Origin: a virus
DNA length: 25,802 bases
Virus record (IMG/VR): IMGVR_UViG_3300049489_000091
Coordinates: 1-25,802 of that record
Strand: one strand, 5' to 3'
Part shown: positions 1 to 9,781 of the stretch, one piece after another
Layout: each line of letters begins with the position of its first letter
How positions within the stretch are numbered: position 1 is the first letter of the stretch
Position numbers and translations under genes: made by a program
Notes under the pieces: generated by a model
What the model saw: the letters and a program-made list of their open reading frames with translations, nothing else
What the model was told of the DNA's origin: nothing
The model's database searches: none

Positions 1-2227
1 CCCCTGATGCATCGATGTCCATTGAACCGGCAATGGTTAATGCCGTATTAAATGAACTTCCACCAATACATACACGTTGGTCGTTACGTCCTTTTATAAT
101 TGAATTCCCGGACGAACCGACAACCCATAACGCATAGGCAGTATCATCTTCTGTTGTTCCCTTAACGTGCAATGCGCCACTTGGAGTGGTTGCGCCAATA
201 CCTATTCCGACAAGTCCTCTGCTACCCGTCGTTCCTGCACCACCTGTAATTATCATTGTCGGTACATCAGAATAAGTCCCAAGACCAATAGAATTGTTTA
301 AGCTATTTACATTTTGCGTTCCACCTGAAGCATAACCTGTACCAATCATCATAGAATCGCTACCTGTTGCGCTAACTTGCCATCCAATTGATACTGATTG
401 CGAACCACTCGATATTGTTTTTTCACCGATACCAATAGACGAGGCTCCAATTGTTGTTCCAAAATTAGAGGTGTAACCCAACGCTATATACCTTGTTCCT
501 CTTGTAGTACCTGCATTAGCAGCATACCAACCAATCGCGATTGAACCTGCTGTTGTGGCTTTTGCAAAAGCCCCAATCGCTGTTGCAGCATCGCCTCCAT
601 TTGCCTCAACATATCCAATCCCAATGTTGTAGTTCCCTGTCGAGCCGACTAAAGGGGCATAGCCAATAGCAACTGCATAATCGCTTGTTGCTGTTGGAGC
701 GTAACCGATACCAACTGCTGTTGCGCCTGTAACATTACTTGCGTAGCCTATCTTTATTTTTGCAGTATTGACGGCAGACGAGATTTCAACATCATTTGAA
801 TAAACCAATACGCCATCATTTCTGAAATGGAAATATTTTGTATTATCGGAGTTCCTGAATTTTGCAATAAATTTAGTTACATCATTAGTTGCGCCATTAA
901 TAGTTAATCGTGAATCGGCATAAGGACTTGAATTTGCAATCCCAACTCTGCCATCTCCACTATCTGTTGTTACGGTAAAGTATTCGCCATCAGAATTATT
1001 TAAAACTTTAAAATTGGTTGTATTAGTATTCGCACCGGCATCAATCGTAATACCATGTGTCATTGTAATCGTTGCGGACGAATTAGTAATCCTTGTTTCA
1101 CCCTCAACGCGCAATACAACACCTGTTACAGGAGCAGCTCCTATTCCAAATTCACCAACTGAATTAACTCTCGAAACATAGCCTCCTGCAGTTGTTGCTA
1201 TCTCAAAAATATTAGTACCCGAAATTCCCTTTATATGTAGCGTAGCAGTTGATGAAGTATCAGAATACCCAAAGCCAACTTTTTGTTTAAAAAAGCTACC
1301 ATTAGAATTAGTAGATATGTACGCTTGACTGACAGCCGCGGAATCGTACATGTCCAAATAAACATCAGTTGATCCGTTTTGTCTAAAATCGAATGATGCG
1401 TTATTATTGTTAGCTCTGAACATTGCAATACCACTTGTTCCAGTAAGCAATCCCCTTGCATACAAACCATAACCACCGCCTGCTAAATTGCCTGTTGTTC
1501 CAATGCTCAAACAGCCATCTGTCGAAAATTGATACCTTGTTGTACTTGAATTAACAAACTCGAGCGCACTATTAAAGTCAATAGTACTGCTCATGTAAAT
1601 AGTACTTATCCTTTTACTTGCGCTACCAATTTCACTTCCTGTTGTTACAGGCACAAGGTTGTTGCCTATCAATTGCCATGATCCAAACTCAACAGCACTT
1701 TCTCCGTTTTCAACTTTTAAAATTTTATTAGCATGACCTACATAGTTGCTCGGAGTATCGCCAAGCGATCCGGCAAAATTAATATTGCCAATAGTAGCAA
1801 CCTCTTTCCATGCGTTTAGATTATCAGTAAACCACAACGATTGAGTTGAACTGTCATAAACTTGCAACCCGGCTCTTAATCCTGAAATAGCAGTCCTTTG
1901 ACCGCTTGTCATTCCGGGCAATCCGAATGCTTTAGTGGTTGAAATTAACCCGAATAAAGCTCCTGCAACATCGCCTGCAGCACCAATTGCTATGTTAGAA
2001 TTAGCGTTGTCCTCGAATATCAATGACTGCACTAACTTAGTACCATCGTTTGAGTATCTCGGTAAATACCCTGCAGTTCCACTTACGCCAAGCGTTGCAC
2101 GTAAGTTAGTTTGTGTCATTTTACGGCTTTCAAAATTACCACCGCCAATGTCAACCGATACGTCGATTAAATCGCCGTCACTAAGTACGGTTTCAGCATT
2201 TGGGTATTGTGAGATTTTTCCTGCCAT
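1..2227 (-). CDS. Tail fibre / receptor-binding protein with YadA-like head repeats (C-terminus off the window)
   Basis: An open frame starts at ATG 2227 (MAGKISQYPNAETVLSDGDL) and runs without a stop to the left edge, giving at least 742 residues. The sequence is rich in Gly, Ser, Thr and Asn, as in trimeric phage fibres. Residues about 500-640 hold roughly ten short repeats of the form [A/G/S]IG[Y/W/x]xA, spaced about 14-16 residues, for example GIGYAPTATSDYAVAIGYAP. This resembles the left-handed beta-roll of YadA-type adhesin heads (hep_Hag family). A receptor-binding role is inferred from composition and from its place as the last visible late gene. The stop of the 791-residue gene lies 3 bases upstream. 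A C-terminal chaperone or peptidase domain, if present, would be outside the window. Confidence 0.8.
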   Translation of the reverse strand, partial: MAGKISQYPNAETVLSDGDLIDVSVDIGGGNFESRKMTQTNLRATLGVSGTAGYLPRYSNDGTKLVQSLIFEDNANSNIAIGAAGDVAGALFGLISTTKAFGLPGMTSGQRTAISGLRAGLQVYDSSTQSLWFTDNLNAWKEVATIGNINFAGSLGDTPSNYVGHANKILKVENGESAVEFGSWQLIGNNLVPVTTGSEIGSASKRISTIYMSSTIDFNSALEFVNSSTTRYQFSTDGCLSIGTTGNLAGGGYGLYARGLLTGTSGIAMFRANNNNASFDFRQNGSTDVYLDMYDSAAVSQAYISTNSNGSFFKQKVGFGYSDTSSTATLHIKGISGTNIFEIATTAGGYVSRVNSVGEFGIGAAPVTGVVLRVEGETRITNSSATITMTHGITIDAGANTNTTNFKVLNNSDGEYFTVTTDSGDGRVGIANSSPYADSRLTINGATNDVTKFIAKFRNSDNTKYFHFRNDGVLVYSNDVEISSAVNTAKIKIGYASNVTGATAVGIGYAPTATSDYAVAIGYAPLVGSTGNYNIGIGYVEANGGDAATAIGAFAKATTAGSIAIGWYAANAGTTRGTRYIALGYTSNFGTTIGASSIGIGEKTISSGSQSVSIGWQVSATGSDSMMIGTGYASGGTQNVNSLNNSIGLGTYSDVPTMIITGGAGTTGSRGLVGIGIGATTPSGALHVKGTTEDDTAYALWVVGSSGNSIIKGRNDQRVCIGGSSFNTALTIAGSMDIDASG

Positions 2228-2230
2228 TTT

Positions 2231-4606
2231 TTATTCAATTATTTTGGTCGTTCCATCTTCCATTAGTTTGATGGTTCCGTCCTCCATTAATTTTGCACCT
2301 GTCGGTATTGTTTCATAAATACGTGATGTTATCGCAAATTTATTAAAATTTTGCAACAAAGTATTATCAATTAATGCCTCACCTTTAAAAATATTTCCAA
2401 CCTGAGTAACGACAACCTTATCGGATAAGTCAACAGACAGCCATTGGCTATCTGTACTTTTTGGTCGCTTACTCGAAATCCTCGTGGACACAAATTGTCC
2501 TCCATTCTCAAACGGCTCAAGCCTCAATAATATAACAACATTACTTAAACTCGGTGGTGAACCGAACATACTATCCCACTCGAACTCTGCAATAACCTTT
2601 GTTTTATCGAATCCAAGTATGTACTCATTAAGTCCGGATATTAGCTGATTGTTACTTAAGTCGTATGTCTTAATGTTCTCGTTTATCCATTTCGCATTAG
2701 AATTATAATCAACCAATGCAAAGTTGTTATTGAACTCGTACTCCTGATTGATGCCGTTGATGCTAACAATCATTGATGTTCTTACATACAAGTTAGCATT
2801 TCTCCACCACTCCTCATTCAGACCATTATTCGGCTCAGCGATATCGAACAATGATGGATTAGCTGCCAAGTTTTGAACCCAATACTCCCACCGATTAATA
2901 AAAGGATAATAAACATCGTAATAGCTTACAGGTGGCGCATCTGCCGGAATATCCCTCTTTGCTGTAAAGAACGGCAGCCTTTCAGTCAATGGAGCTTTGT
3001 AAGGTACAGGTAATGATAAGTCAACAAATTCAATGTTACTAACAATAGGAGCGTTCAGCACGTCCAATTCCCTCTCCTGCAAAACATATTCATTCATTCC
3101 AACAACAGCAACAATTCTCCCGACTATCTTTTTAATTGATACCGGGAATGTAGTTGTTGACAAGTCAACCTTAAGTCTTGAATAAGCAATTATCTCATCT
3201 TCGGTAAATGATGTTAATGTTGTTGAGCCATCAATCGGATCCTGTGCCGGGTGTTCAATAAACTTAAAATCGTCCTCAGTAACCAATCCGGTAACACCAA
3301 GATTTACATAGTAATCATTGAAGTCAACCAAAAGAGAAACGCCATCGCTGTTCTCGGATGCGCCAACAACTTGTGTATAAACTGCAATTAAGAACTTTTG
3401 GTCTGTCATTGCGCCAATACGATTGTAAACGGCAGTCGGCAATTCAACATTAAATTTCACCTCGACTTCACTTGCGTTCAGATGCGTAACACTAAACTGC
3501 TTTATTCCGTTGCTAAAATCACCATCGGCAGCAGCCTGATTCAACACCCTTTTAACTCTATCAAACGAGAAATTGTATTTAAAATCAGTCGTTGTATTTT
3601 GATACTCATCGTCCTCTTGCGGCACATTTATTAAATTGATAACAAAATTATTTGGAGTTACCAATGTAAAAGGACTATCAACAGTATTTTTTATCTTAAA
3701 TTTTACCTCTGTAAATATGGTATCGGAAAGGTTTATACCGGGAATAATTGCATTATCAGATAGCCTTTTGTATTGTAAATTATCTATGCTGTAATTGCTT
3801 ATCCCGGTATTGTTATTCTCATTAAACCATCCTGTTGCCCCAAGCTCAGAATCAAATGTTATTGATTGCACCCTTGTAACATCAGTTGCATTTCTTTTAA
3901 CATCGAGCCTAAAGATATATTTAAGACAATTATTGTTAAAGAAGTATGTAGGTGGCGTGTTTACATCGTCGTTTTTGGTAAAGAAAGGTGTAATCCAAAA
4001 GTCATGTTCAACAACGCCAGTCGATTTGAATGTTGCAGACGGTATGCCAATCCCAATCTTTGCCTCACCAAGCAACCAAGCCTTTGAAGTTCCAAGTGCA
4101 GTCATGCTTGCCGGAGCAAAAACAATATTGTCCTTTGTGAATTTCTGAGTGCTTCCATCAATCAATGAATCAAATGATGGTTGATCGCTATTCTCGACAA
4201 GATTATAAAAATAATCAGCACTTGTATATGTTGCAGCTAAATAAATTGCAGCAGTATTTGAAAGTTCAGGAACAAAGCCACCGCCAACCCTTATTGTGTT
4301 GTCGTCAATCTTTATGATGTTGGTATATGTGCCATTGTTTGAAGTCGTACCTTGAACAAGTATGTTATCGCCATTTACAAAATCAGCAAAAAAATTAGAG
4401 CCATTAACATCTACAATGTAATCACCGCTCGGAAATCCTGTCGGCGCAAATTCAATTTCACGATTAACTGTTGCAATTGCAAATGTGTGTATCTCGAACA
4501 AAACATTAGTTTTCATTTTAAAGAAAACATTGCCATGCAGATAACGAACACCAATCGCGTTTGTTATATCTGTATTAATTACAATCCCTGTTATAGTTAC
4601 CGGCAT
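2231..4606 (-). CDS. Large virion structural protein, probably baseplate or tail-tip associated (791 aa)
   Basis: A 791-residue protein with ATG at 4606, overlapping the stop of the upstream gene as TAATG. It is beta-rich, acidic and Asn-rich, with no signal peptide or clear membrane segment. I recognise no enzymatic motif. Position between the distal-tail candidate and the fibre gene suggests a baseplate, fibre-adaptor or upper-fibre role. The extreme C-terminus carries a short tandem repeat, KLMEDGTIKLMEDGTTKIIE, which could be a small trimerisation or capping element. Function is inferred only from synteny and composition. Confidence 0.72.
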   Translation of the reverse strand: MPVTITGIVINTDITNAIGVRYLHGNVFFKMKTNVLFEIHTFAIATVNREIEFAPTGFPSGDYIVDVNGSNFFADFVNGDNILVQGTTSNNGTYTNIIKIDDNTIRVGGGFVPELSNTAAIYLAATYTSADYFYNLVENSDQPSFDSLIDGSTQKFTKDNIVFAPASMTALGTSKAWLLGEAKIGIGIPSATFKSTGVVEHDFWITPFFTKNDDVNTPPTYFFNNNCLKYIFRLDVKRNATDVTRVQSITFDSELGATGWFNENNNTGISNYSIDNLQYKRLSDNAIIPGINLSDTIFTEVKFKIKNTVDSPFTLVTPNNFVINLINVPQEDDEYQNTTTDFKYNFSFDRVKRVLNQAAADGDFSNGIKQFSVTHLNASEVEVKFNVELPTAVYNRIGAMTDQKFLIAVYTQVVGASENSDGVSLLVDFNDYYVNLGVTGLVTEDDFKFIEHPAQDPIDGSTTLTSFTEDEIIAYSRLKVDLSTTTFPVSIKKIVGRIVAVVGMNEYVLQERELDVLNAPIVSNIEFVDLSLPVPYKAPLTERLPFFTAKRDIPADAPPVSYYDVYYPFINRWEYWVQNLAANPSLFDIAEPNNGLNEEWWRNANLYVRTSMIVSINGINQEYEFNNNFALVDYNSNAKWINENIKTYDLSNNQLISGLNEYILGFDKTKVIAEFEWDSMFGSPPSLSNVVILLRLEPFENGGQFVSTRISSKRPKSTDSQWLSVDLSDKVVVTQVGNIFKGEALIDNTLLQNFNKFAITSRIYETIPTGAKLMEDGTIKLMEDGTTKIIE

Positions 4607-4824
4607 TACAAACCTTTTATTTTATTCTGTAAATTGTTAAGCTCCTTATTAAGTTCTTTAATTTTAATATTTGCCTCTGCATTTATCTTTTCAAAATCCG
4701 TTATTATTTCAGGATTTTCTTTTGACAAAGTTAACAAATTATCATGCATGTCTTTTGTCATTTGCATAAGTCCTGCAACAAAATCATCGGCACTTTTCTT
4801 AAAATTAGTATCCTTTTGGTTCAC
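4606..4824 (-). CDS. Small coiled-coil protein of the tail gene cluster
   Basis: A 72-residue, highly charged protein. Its second half (about residues 40-70, with IKIKELNKELNNLQNKIK) has a heptad pattern typical of a coiled coil. The only upstream start is GTG at 4824; the next Met is 20 residues in. The start overlaps the 3' end of the 622-residue gene by 20 bases, and the stop overlaps the next start as TAATG, so translational coupling on both sides is likely. It could be a small tail component or assembly factor. No family was recognised. Confidence 0.6.
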   Translation of the reverse strand: MNQKDTNFKKSADDFVAGLMQMTKDMHDNLLTLSKENPEIITDFEKINAEANIKIKELNKELNNLQNKIKGL

Positions 4825-6673
4825 TTGTTGTTAATTTTAAATTGTTTGTATATAATTTATTTATCCTATATTCAATGTCCGCTTTCTGATCCCAAATATT
4901 CCACTTCAAACTTTCAATTTTCGCAATACTTCCATCAGGTGCAATTATTTTGTTACCATTCTTAACAAGCAAATAATCGTCAAAACAAAAAGGCGCATTC
5001 TCTATTCGCTTTCTTATCCATTGATTTGCATTAGGAAGTGCAGCACTCGGAGCAAAGCTATTTATAAAATGATAATTGTCATATAAATACTTAGCTGCTA
5101 ATTGTGTTTGATTGTTTGCGTTTAATTTATTGCCACGATTAGTTCCTCCAACGTCAATCAACATCATCTTTTGAACCATTACGGCATCATTCTCAAGCAC
5201 CATCATTCCTATTCGGTCATTAATTATCTGCCCAAAGTTAATTGCCTGTATCTTTTTAATCGGATTAAGCTTAATATTTACCTTAATCCCGATAAGATTA
5301 AGCACCTTTTTAATGCTGTTTAGAGCCTTTGCAATGCCATTAACAACGCTTATCATGCCGTTAACAACCTTAATTAATCCGTTCATGATGCCGGAAACAC
5401 CGGTTAAAAATACATCGACTATCTTTTCGGGCAACGTCAAAGAAGTTTTTGCCCTCGCCAAAGCAAAAGGAATTGTTACATTCTCATAATTCTGAATAAG
5501 CACCATGTCCTTGTTGGTAACTTTTATCGGTGTTTGCTGCACTTGGTATGATGTGCCTTTATAATTCTGAATCGTATTCTTATCGTTAACGTCAACTAAG
5601 AATTCAATCAATAAATTCGATTTAATTTCACTCGCATTGGTTCCAAATGTAGGCGAATATAAGTCAGGTATTTTATAAATAGCTCCTGAGGTATTAAAGT
5701 CCTTTCTCTCAAATATCAGCTTGCCGTTTTGCATTATAATCTTTGCATTGAACGCAGACTTTAAGGCTCTCAGTAAATCGCCAAACGTACCCTCGTAATA
5801 TCCCACCTGTTTAGTTTTGTCGAACTTCAAAAACCCAAGTATTCTGTTGTCTTTTGGATCGGGTGGGTTCTCAAGTTTGCGAGGTAAAATGAAAAGCTTA
5901 TCCCAATTAGGTGCTAACAAAGTTGATTGAAAAGTCAATCCAAGATATTGGCAGGCAGAATTGATTAAGTCTTTAACATACATTCCGGAATGATACTTTA
6001 CAGGTTGTATAAGCAAATCCAAAATATCTTTTATTAGCTTTACAAGTGAAATGATTAATGTAATTAAATAGAGTATCAGAAATGCAGCTCTTAAAGCCTC
6101 GCTTGGTGCGCTGAACGGATTAGCTGCAGCACTTACCAAGCCTGCCAACTCTGCCGTTGCCTTTTTAATTTGCTCAGCAATAAATATAGTTGCAATAGAA
6201 GCAATCAAAGCATCTTTGTAATTAGGAACGGAATTAATTACATACGGAACAGCGATAAATTTTGTATCGGGCAAAAAGCCGGTTATTTCATGTAGGTATT
6301 CAAAAGTAAAGCTGTCTGCAATCGTGTTAAGCCACTCTATTTTCCCCTTCTCCTCAGAACCACACTCAACTTCCTCGCAGGAAATAACTGTGTCATCGTC
6401 AACGAGATTTAAGTATTGTTCAAATTTTACGGAATTATTACCATCGGAAACAACAATATCAAATGGTATGCCTTCGAAGATACCTACTCCATTGTTTAAC
6501 CCATCGTTAAAATGCTTGTTAATCTCATCAGCATTCTCGTCGGTAAACCTCCATTTGTTTGTTGACAATTTAGCATCGGGAGAATCCCTGTCGAAATTCA
6601 ATTCAATAGCCAACTCCTTATGATTAATCGGAGTAACGCTCTTATTGTTTATGAAGTAATCAACCCTTTGCAT
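4805..6673 (-). CDS. Distal-tail / tail-associated protein candidate with internal hydrophobic segments (622 aa)
   Basis: Follows the tape measure gene directly; its ATG at 6673 overlaps the tape measure stop as TAATG. This is the position of the distal tail or tail-associated (Dit/Tal-like) gene in siphoviruses. The N-terminal 120 residues look soluble and beta-rich. Residues about 155-185 and 194-223 are strongly hydrophobic (AAFLILYLITLIISLVKLIK), and residues about 415-470 form an amphipathic stretch with repeated VNG steps. Hydrophobic segments in a tail protein could mean membrane contact during DNA entry. I cannot assign a named family from the sequence alone, so the role is inferred from gene order. 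Confidence 0.68.
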   Translation of the reverse strand: MQRVDYFINNKSVTPINHKELAIELNFDRDSPDAKLSTNKWRFTDENADEINKHFNDGLNNGVGIFEGIPFDIVVSDGNNSVKFEQYLNLVDDDTVISCEEVECGSEEKGKIEWLNTIADSFTFEYLHEITGFLPDTKFIAVPYVINSVPNYKDALIASIATIFIAEQIKKATAELAGLVSAAANPFSAPSEALRAAFLILYLITLIISLVKLIKDILDLLIQPVKYHSGMYVKDLINSACQYLGLTFQSTLLAPNWDKLFILPRKLENPPDPKDNRILGFLKFDKTKQVGYYEGTFGDLLRALKSAFNAKIIMQNGKLIFERKDFNTSGAIYKIPDLYSPTFGTNASEIKSNLLIEFLVDVNDKNTIQNYKGTSYQVQQTPIKVTNKDMVLIQNYENVTIPFALARAKTSLTLPEKIVDVFLTGVSGIMNGLIKVVNGMISVVNGIAKALNSIKKVLNLIGIKVNIKLNPIKKIQAINFGQIINDRIGMMVLENDAVMVQKMMLIDVGGTNRGNKLNANNQTQLAAKYLYDNYHFINSFAPSAALPNANQWIRKRIENAPFCFDDYLLVKNGNKIIAPDGSIAKIESLKWNIWDQKADIEYRINKLYTNNLKLTTSEPKGY

Positions 6674-9336
6674 TAAATACGTGGCTTTCTAAGTACCGTT
6701 CTTATTGTTCTTTTGTTGCCATTAGCAATCAATGTTTCAACACGCTCATCGTGGCTATTCCAATCAATCTTTACTTGAGTTTGAGTTCGCAACGACTTAT
6801 TAATTTCTTTAAGCTCTTTTAAGGCTTGATAGTTCGATTGACTTTCCGGTACAACCTCAGCATTTTTATTTACCCATTCGTTTACTTTTCCATCATTCAT
6901 TGCTGTTGCCAATCCTTTATACATTTTAGTGCCTCTTGCCGTAACAACCGACTCCCCTTTTGATAGCCATGCCGGGATGCTGTCGCTCGTTTCCGTTCCC
7001 GGACCATTCAAGTTCTCAACCCCTGATGCAAATGCGTTGCTAAAGCTCTCGGCAAGTACAGTTAATGCAAATGCTTTGGCTATTGCAGCTCCTGCTTCGC
7101 TCGGATTCTTTGCCCCCTCTAATGATGCGATAACAGATTTTAAAAATATTTGTCTTTTCTCTCTGCGCTCCTGCTCCTCTTGCAAACGTTTCTTTTCAAG
7201 TTCAGCCTCAGCCAACTTTTGCTTTTCAAATGCCAACGTATTGCTTAAACCCTGCTTGGCAAGCTCCTCTTGCCTATCAATGTTTTTCTCCCGGCTCTTA
7301 ATCTCGTCATCCAACTGCTTAATTTCAGCTTGTTTCCGCTTGTTTATTCCCTCAATTGTTTTGTCGGTTAACTCTTTGATTGTTTTGAGCTGTTCTTTCC
7401 GGCGTTCCTCTCGCTTCTTTTCATTCTCTTTTTCGGCATCTTCACGCTCTTTCAATGCTGTCTTTTCGAGTTCTGCAATTTTCTTAAGCGCATCCTGTCG
7501 GCTCTTTAAAGCGTCATCCGATTCCTTTTTTCTCAACGCCTCTTTATCTTTTAATAATTCGTCCTCAGCTTTTTTAAGTTTATCGTAATAATCTTTATTC
7601 AATTTATACAAATCCTGTAAAAGTTTCTCCTCAATCAATGCGATTAATTGAGCCTGTAACTTTTTGTCGGTAACGGTATTTTTAACATCCTCAATCCTGC
7701 GCTTTGCATCGAGCTTCAATCGCTCTTGTTGGCGAATATTATCATCTGCGATAAGGCTATTTTGCAAATCTTCAATTTCCTGATTTGCTTTTTTAATCAT
7801 TTCGAGATACTTTTTATATTCCTCAACAGCTTTTTTTCGCTTCTCCTCTTGTTCCTTTTTGAAATCTTCGGTCTGTTTAGCGCTTAACGCTCCGAATTTT
7901 GCATTAAATTCCTCCTCCAAAAGCAGCCTTGTCGAATTAAACTGAGTTGTTTGCACCTTTGCTTTATCGAGAAATTCCGAATAATCTTTAAATGTTCCGG
8001 TGAAACTGTCCTCGAGGTCTTTTTCAAGTTCCTTTAAATCAGCATCAGTTAATCCAAGCGCATTTTGTATACCTTTCTTTTGATTTCTGAAAGCAGTAGC
8101 CGACACATCAAAGTCCTTTAATAGTTGTTTAAGTCCTGCAAGCCTTGACTTATTTAAATCGGTTAATTTACTGTCAAACTCATCAAACAATCCAATCGAC
8201 TGCGCATCGAAGTCGTTTAGTTTGCCTTGAGATTTTAAAATTTCAGTATTTAATTTTTCAATACTTCCTCTAAGTTCATTGCGTTTGTCGATTTGCTCCT
8301 GAATAACATCGTTGTTTGTTTGAATTGCAGCTGTATTGTCACCCCAAAGCTTTGAGTTTTCATATAGCCAATATCCAACCGCAGCAAGTGCTGCTATTAA
8401 AGCTGTAAATGGATTTGCAATTAAAGCTTTTCCAACATTTAGAAGTGCGCTGCCAAGACTTTTTAATCCACCTAATACCTCAGCGAATGAAATCGACTTA
8501 ACAACAGCAGCAAATTGTTGTGCTTTCTCTGCAGCACCTTTAAAATCAAGGTCGGCAATATCACTACCTATTTGGCTAAATAAATTCTTTGCCTGTGTTG
8601 CCTTTGATTCGGTTGCAAAAGCCTTAGTCGCTGCCTTAGCATCGTCAATTTTATCCTTTAATTCCCCTGCTTCTTTTGCTACCTGATTAAACCTGTCGGA
8701 TCCGGGTGTTAATTGCTGTAATTCCTTCAACAAACCCTGAAGTTGTCCTCTGTAATCACCAACATTTCGTTGAAATTGTCCGGCTGTTTTATCAATATCC
8801 TTAAGCTCATTGTCAAGTTTATTAACAGAAACAGCCAACTGATCAAACTCTTTTTGCTGCGTATCGGATAATTTAACACCCTGTGCAACTAACGTCAAAT
8901 AATCTTTGTACCTGTTTCTTAAAATTATTAACTCGGTGCTCGTCTTTTTATAAGCACCGGTTGCAGAACTTTGAACAGTAGCCTCAAGTTTTGTTTGTCG
9001 ATTTACTTCTTGTTTCTCAACATTCAATTTTGCAAGCTCAAATGCCTCTTGCTTACGTGCGACAATTATAGCATCCTCAGTTTTTTTAATTGCTTCCTGA
9101 GTTTTTGCAAGCTGCTTAGTAACTCCATCGAGTTCTGCAACATCTTTACTATACTGTTTTACGTCACCTGTTGATTTTAGCGGATTGCTTTTTAGTGATG
9201 TTGTAAATTCTTTTCCAATTCCCTTAAGCTCAACATTTATTTGCTTCAATGAAACAAGCAATGATTCGGCACTCGCAATGGTGTCTTTGAACACATCCTT
9301 TTCAACAATGTCGGTTGATTTTATCTGCTTAGCCAT
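6673..9336 (-). CDS. Tail tape measure protein
   Basis: An 887-residue protein with the usual tape measure layout. There are long charged helices at the N-terminus (about 1-270), a hydrophobic Ala/Gly/Leu-rich segment (about 285-330, ending AALAAVGYWLYENSKLWG), and then a very long Lys/Glu-rich coiled coil (about 480-740). The C-terminal part has an Ala-rich helix followed by GPGTETSDSIPAWLSKGESV, a motif common near the C-termini of tape measure proteins. It sets tail length; at the customary 0.15 nm per residue this implies a tail of roughly 130 nm. The start overlaps the preceding gene by 8 bases. Confidence is high from composition, length and synteny. Confidence 0.93.
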   Translation of the reverse strand: MAKQIKSTDIVEKDVFKDTIASAESLLVSLKQINVELKGIGKEFTTSLKSNPLKSTGDVKQYSKDVAELDGVTKQLAKTQEAIKKTEDAIIVARKQEAFELAKLNVEKQEVNRQTKLEATVQSSATGAYKKTSTELIILRNRYKDYLTLVAQGVKLSDTQQKEFDQLAVSVNKLDNELKDIDKTAGQFQRNVGDYRGQLQGLLKELQQLTPGSDRFNQVAKEAGELKDKIDDAKAATKAFATESKATQAKNLFSQIGSDIADLDFKGAAEKAQQFAAVVKSISFAEVLGGLKSLGSALLNVGKALIANPFTALIAALAAVGYWLYENSKLWGDNTAAIQTNNDVIQEQIDKRNELRGSIEKLNTEILKSQGKLNDFDAQSIGLFDEFDSKLTDLNKSRLAGLKQLLKDFDVSATAFRNQKKGIQNALGLTDADLKELEKDLEDSFTGTFKDYSEFLDKAKVQTTQFNSTRLLLEEEFNAKFGALSAKQTEDFKKEQEEKRKKAVEEYKKYLEMIKKANQEIEDLQNSLIADDNIRQQERLKLDAKRRIEDVKNTVTDKKLQAQLIALIEEKLLQDLYKLNKDYYDKLKKAEDELLKDKEALRKKESDDALKSRQDALKKIAELEKTALKEREDAEKENEKKREERRKEQLKTIKELTDKTIEGINKRKQAEIKQLDDEIKSREKNIDRQEELAKQGLSNTLAFEKQKLAEAELEKKRLQEEQERREKRQIFLKSVIASLEGAKNPSEAGAAIAKAFALTVLAESFSNAFASGVENLNGPGTETSDSIPAWLSKGESVVTARGTKMYKGLATAMNDGKVNEWVNKNAEVVPESQSNYQALKELKEINKSLRTQTQVKIDWNSHDERVETLIANGNKRTIRTVLRKPRI

Positions 9337-9781
9337 TCTTTAAATGTAAGTAAAATTCTTTAACAGTCATTTGCTTTTTGTCAATCAAAAATCCAAGTTT
9401 TCGTTCCAACATTACAACGGTTTTATTGTAATCTGCCTCAGTAACCGGGTATTTATTCTTAAACTCAACCTCATCAATCTCGACAAACGTCAACAAACTT
9501 TTATCCTCTTTCCTAAATGCGTCAAATCTTGCTATCTGTATCTTGCCAAGTGAGCGTATATAGTTTCTGTAATTCTCATCAACCCCAAAGTAATTAATAT
9601 ACGAATCGTAACAATCCAATAAAGCCTGTCTTGAAATATCATTCTCCTCAATTTTTGAAAAGTCATTAGAAATAAATAAATATTTCGTGTCTTTTGTTTC
9701 ATTTGCTTTTATCCAATTCCACAAAGGTAAATACTCAATATCATTCCAAACCTTTAAAGATTTGAGATTTTGTTTTTTCAA
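9329..9781 (-). CDS. Small tail gene immediately upstream of the tape measure; possible tail assembly chaperone or frameshift extension
   Basis: About 150 residues ending 8 bases inside the tape measure start. The conserved-looking part begins near VWNDIEYLPLWNWIKANET. The frame stays open upstream to about 9892 but there reads as Lys/Leu low-complexity sequence, like a shadow of the overlapping gene. I chose a TTG start at 9781 (KKQNLKSLKVWND...). An ATG at 9814 is the alternative and would enlarge the overlap to 74 bases. The frame is +1 relative to the 148-residue gene it overlaps. In many siphoviruses the two genes before the tape measure (lambda G and T type) are joined by programmed frameshifting, so this may be an extension rather than an independent protein. 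Confidence 0.65.
   Translation of the reverse strand: MKKQNLKSLKVWNDIEYLPLWNWIKANETKDTKYLFISNDFSKIEENDISRQALLDCYDSYINYFGVDENYRNYIRSLGKIQIARFDAFRKEDKSLLTFVEIDEVEFKNKYPVTEADYNKTVVMLERKLGFLIDKKQMTVKEFYLHLKNG

Noticed and set aside
6929-7588. Long plus-strand open frame (219 codons, Ser/Phe-rich)
   Set aside because: Antisense shadow of the Lys/Glu-rich coiled coil of the tape measure protein, whose codon composition leaves the opposite frame open.
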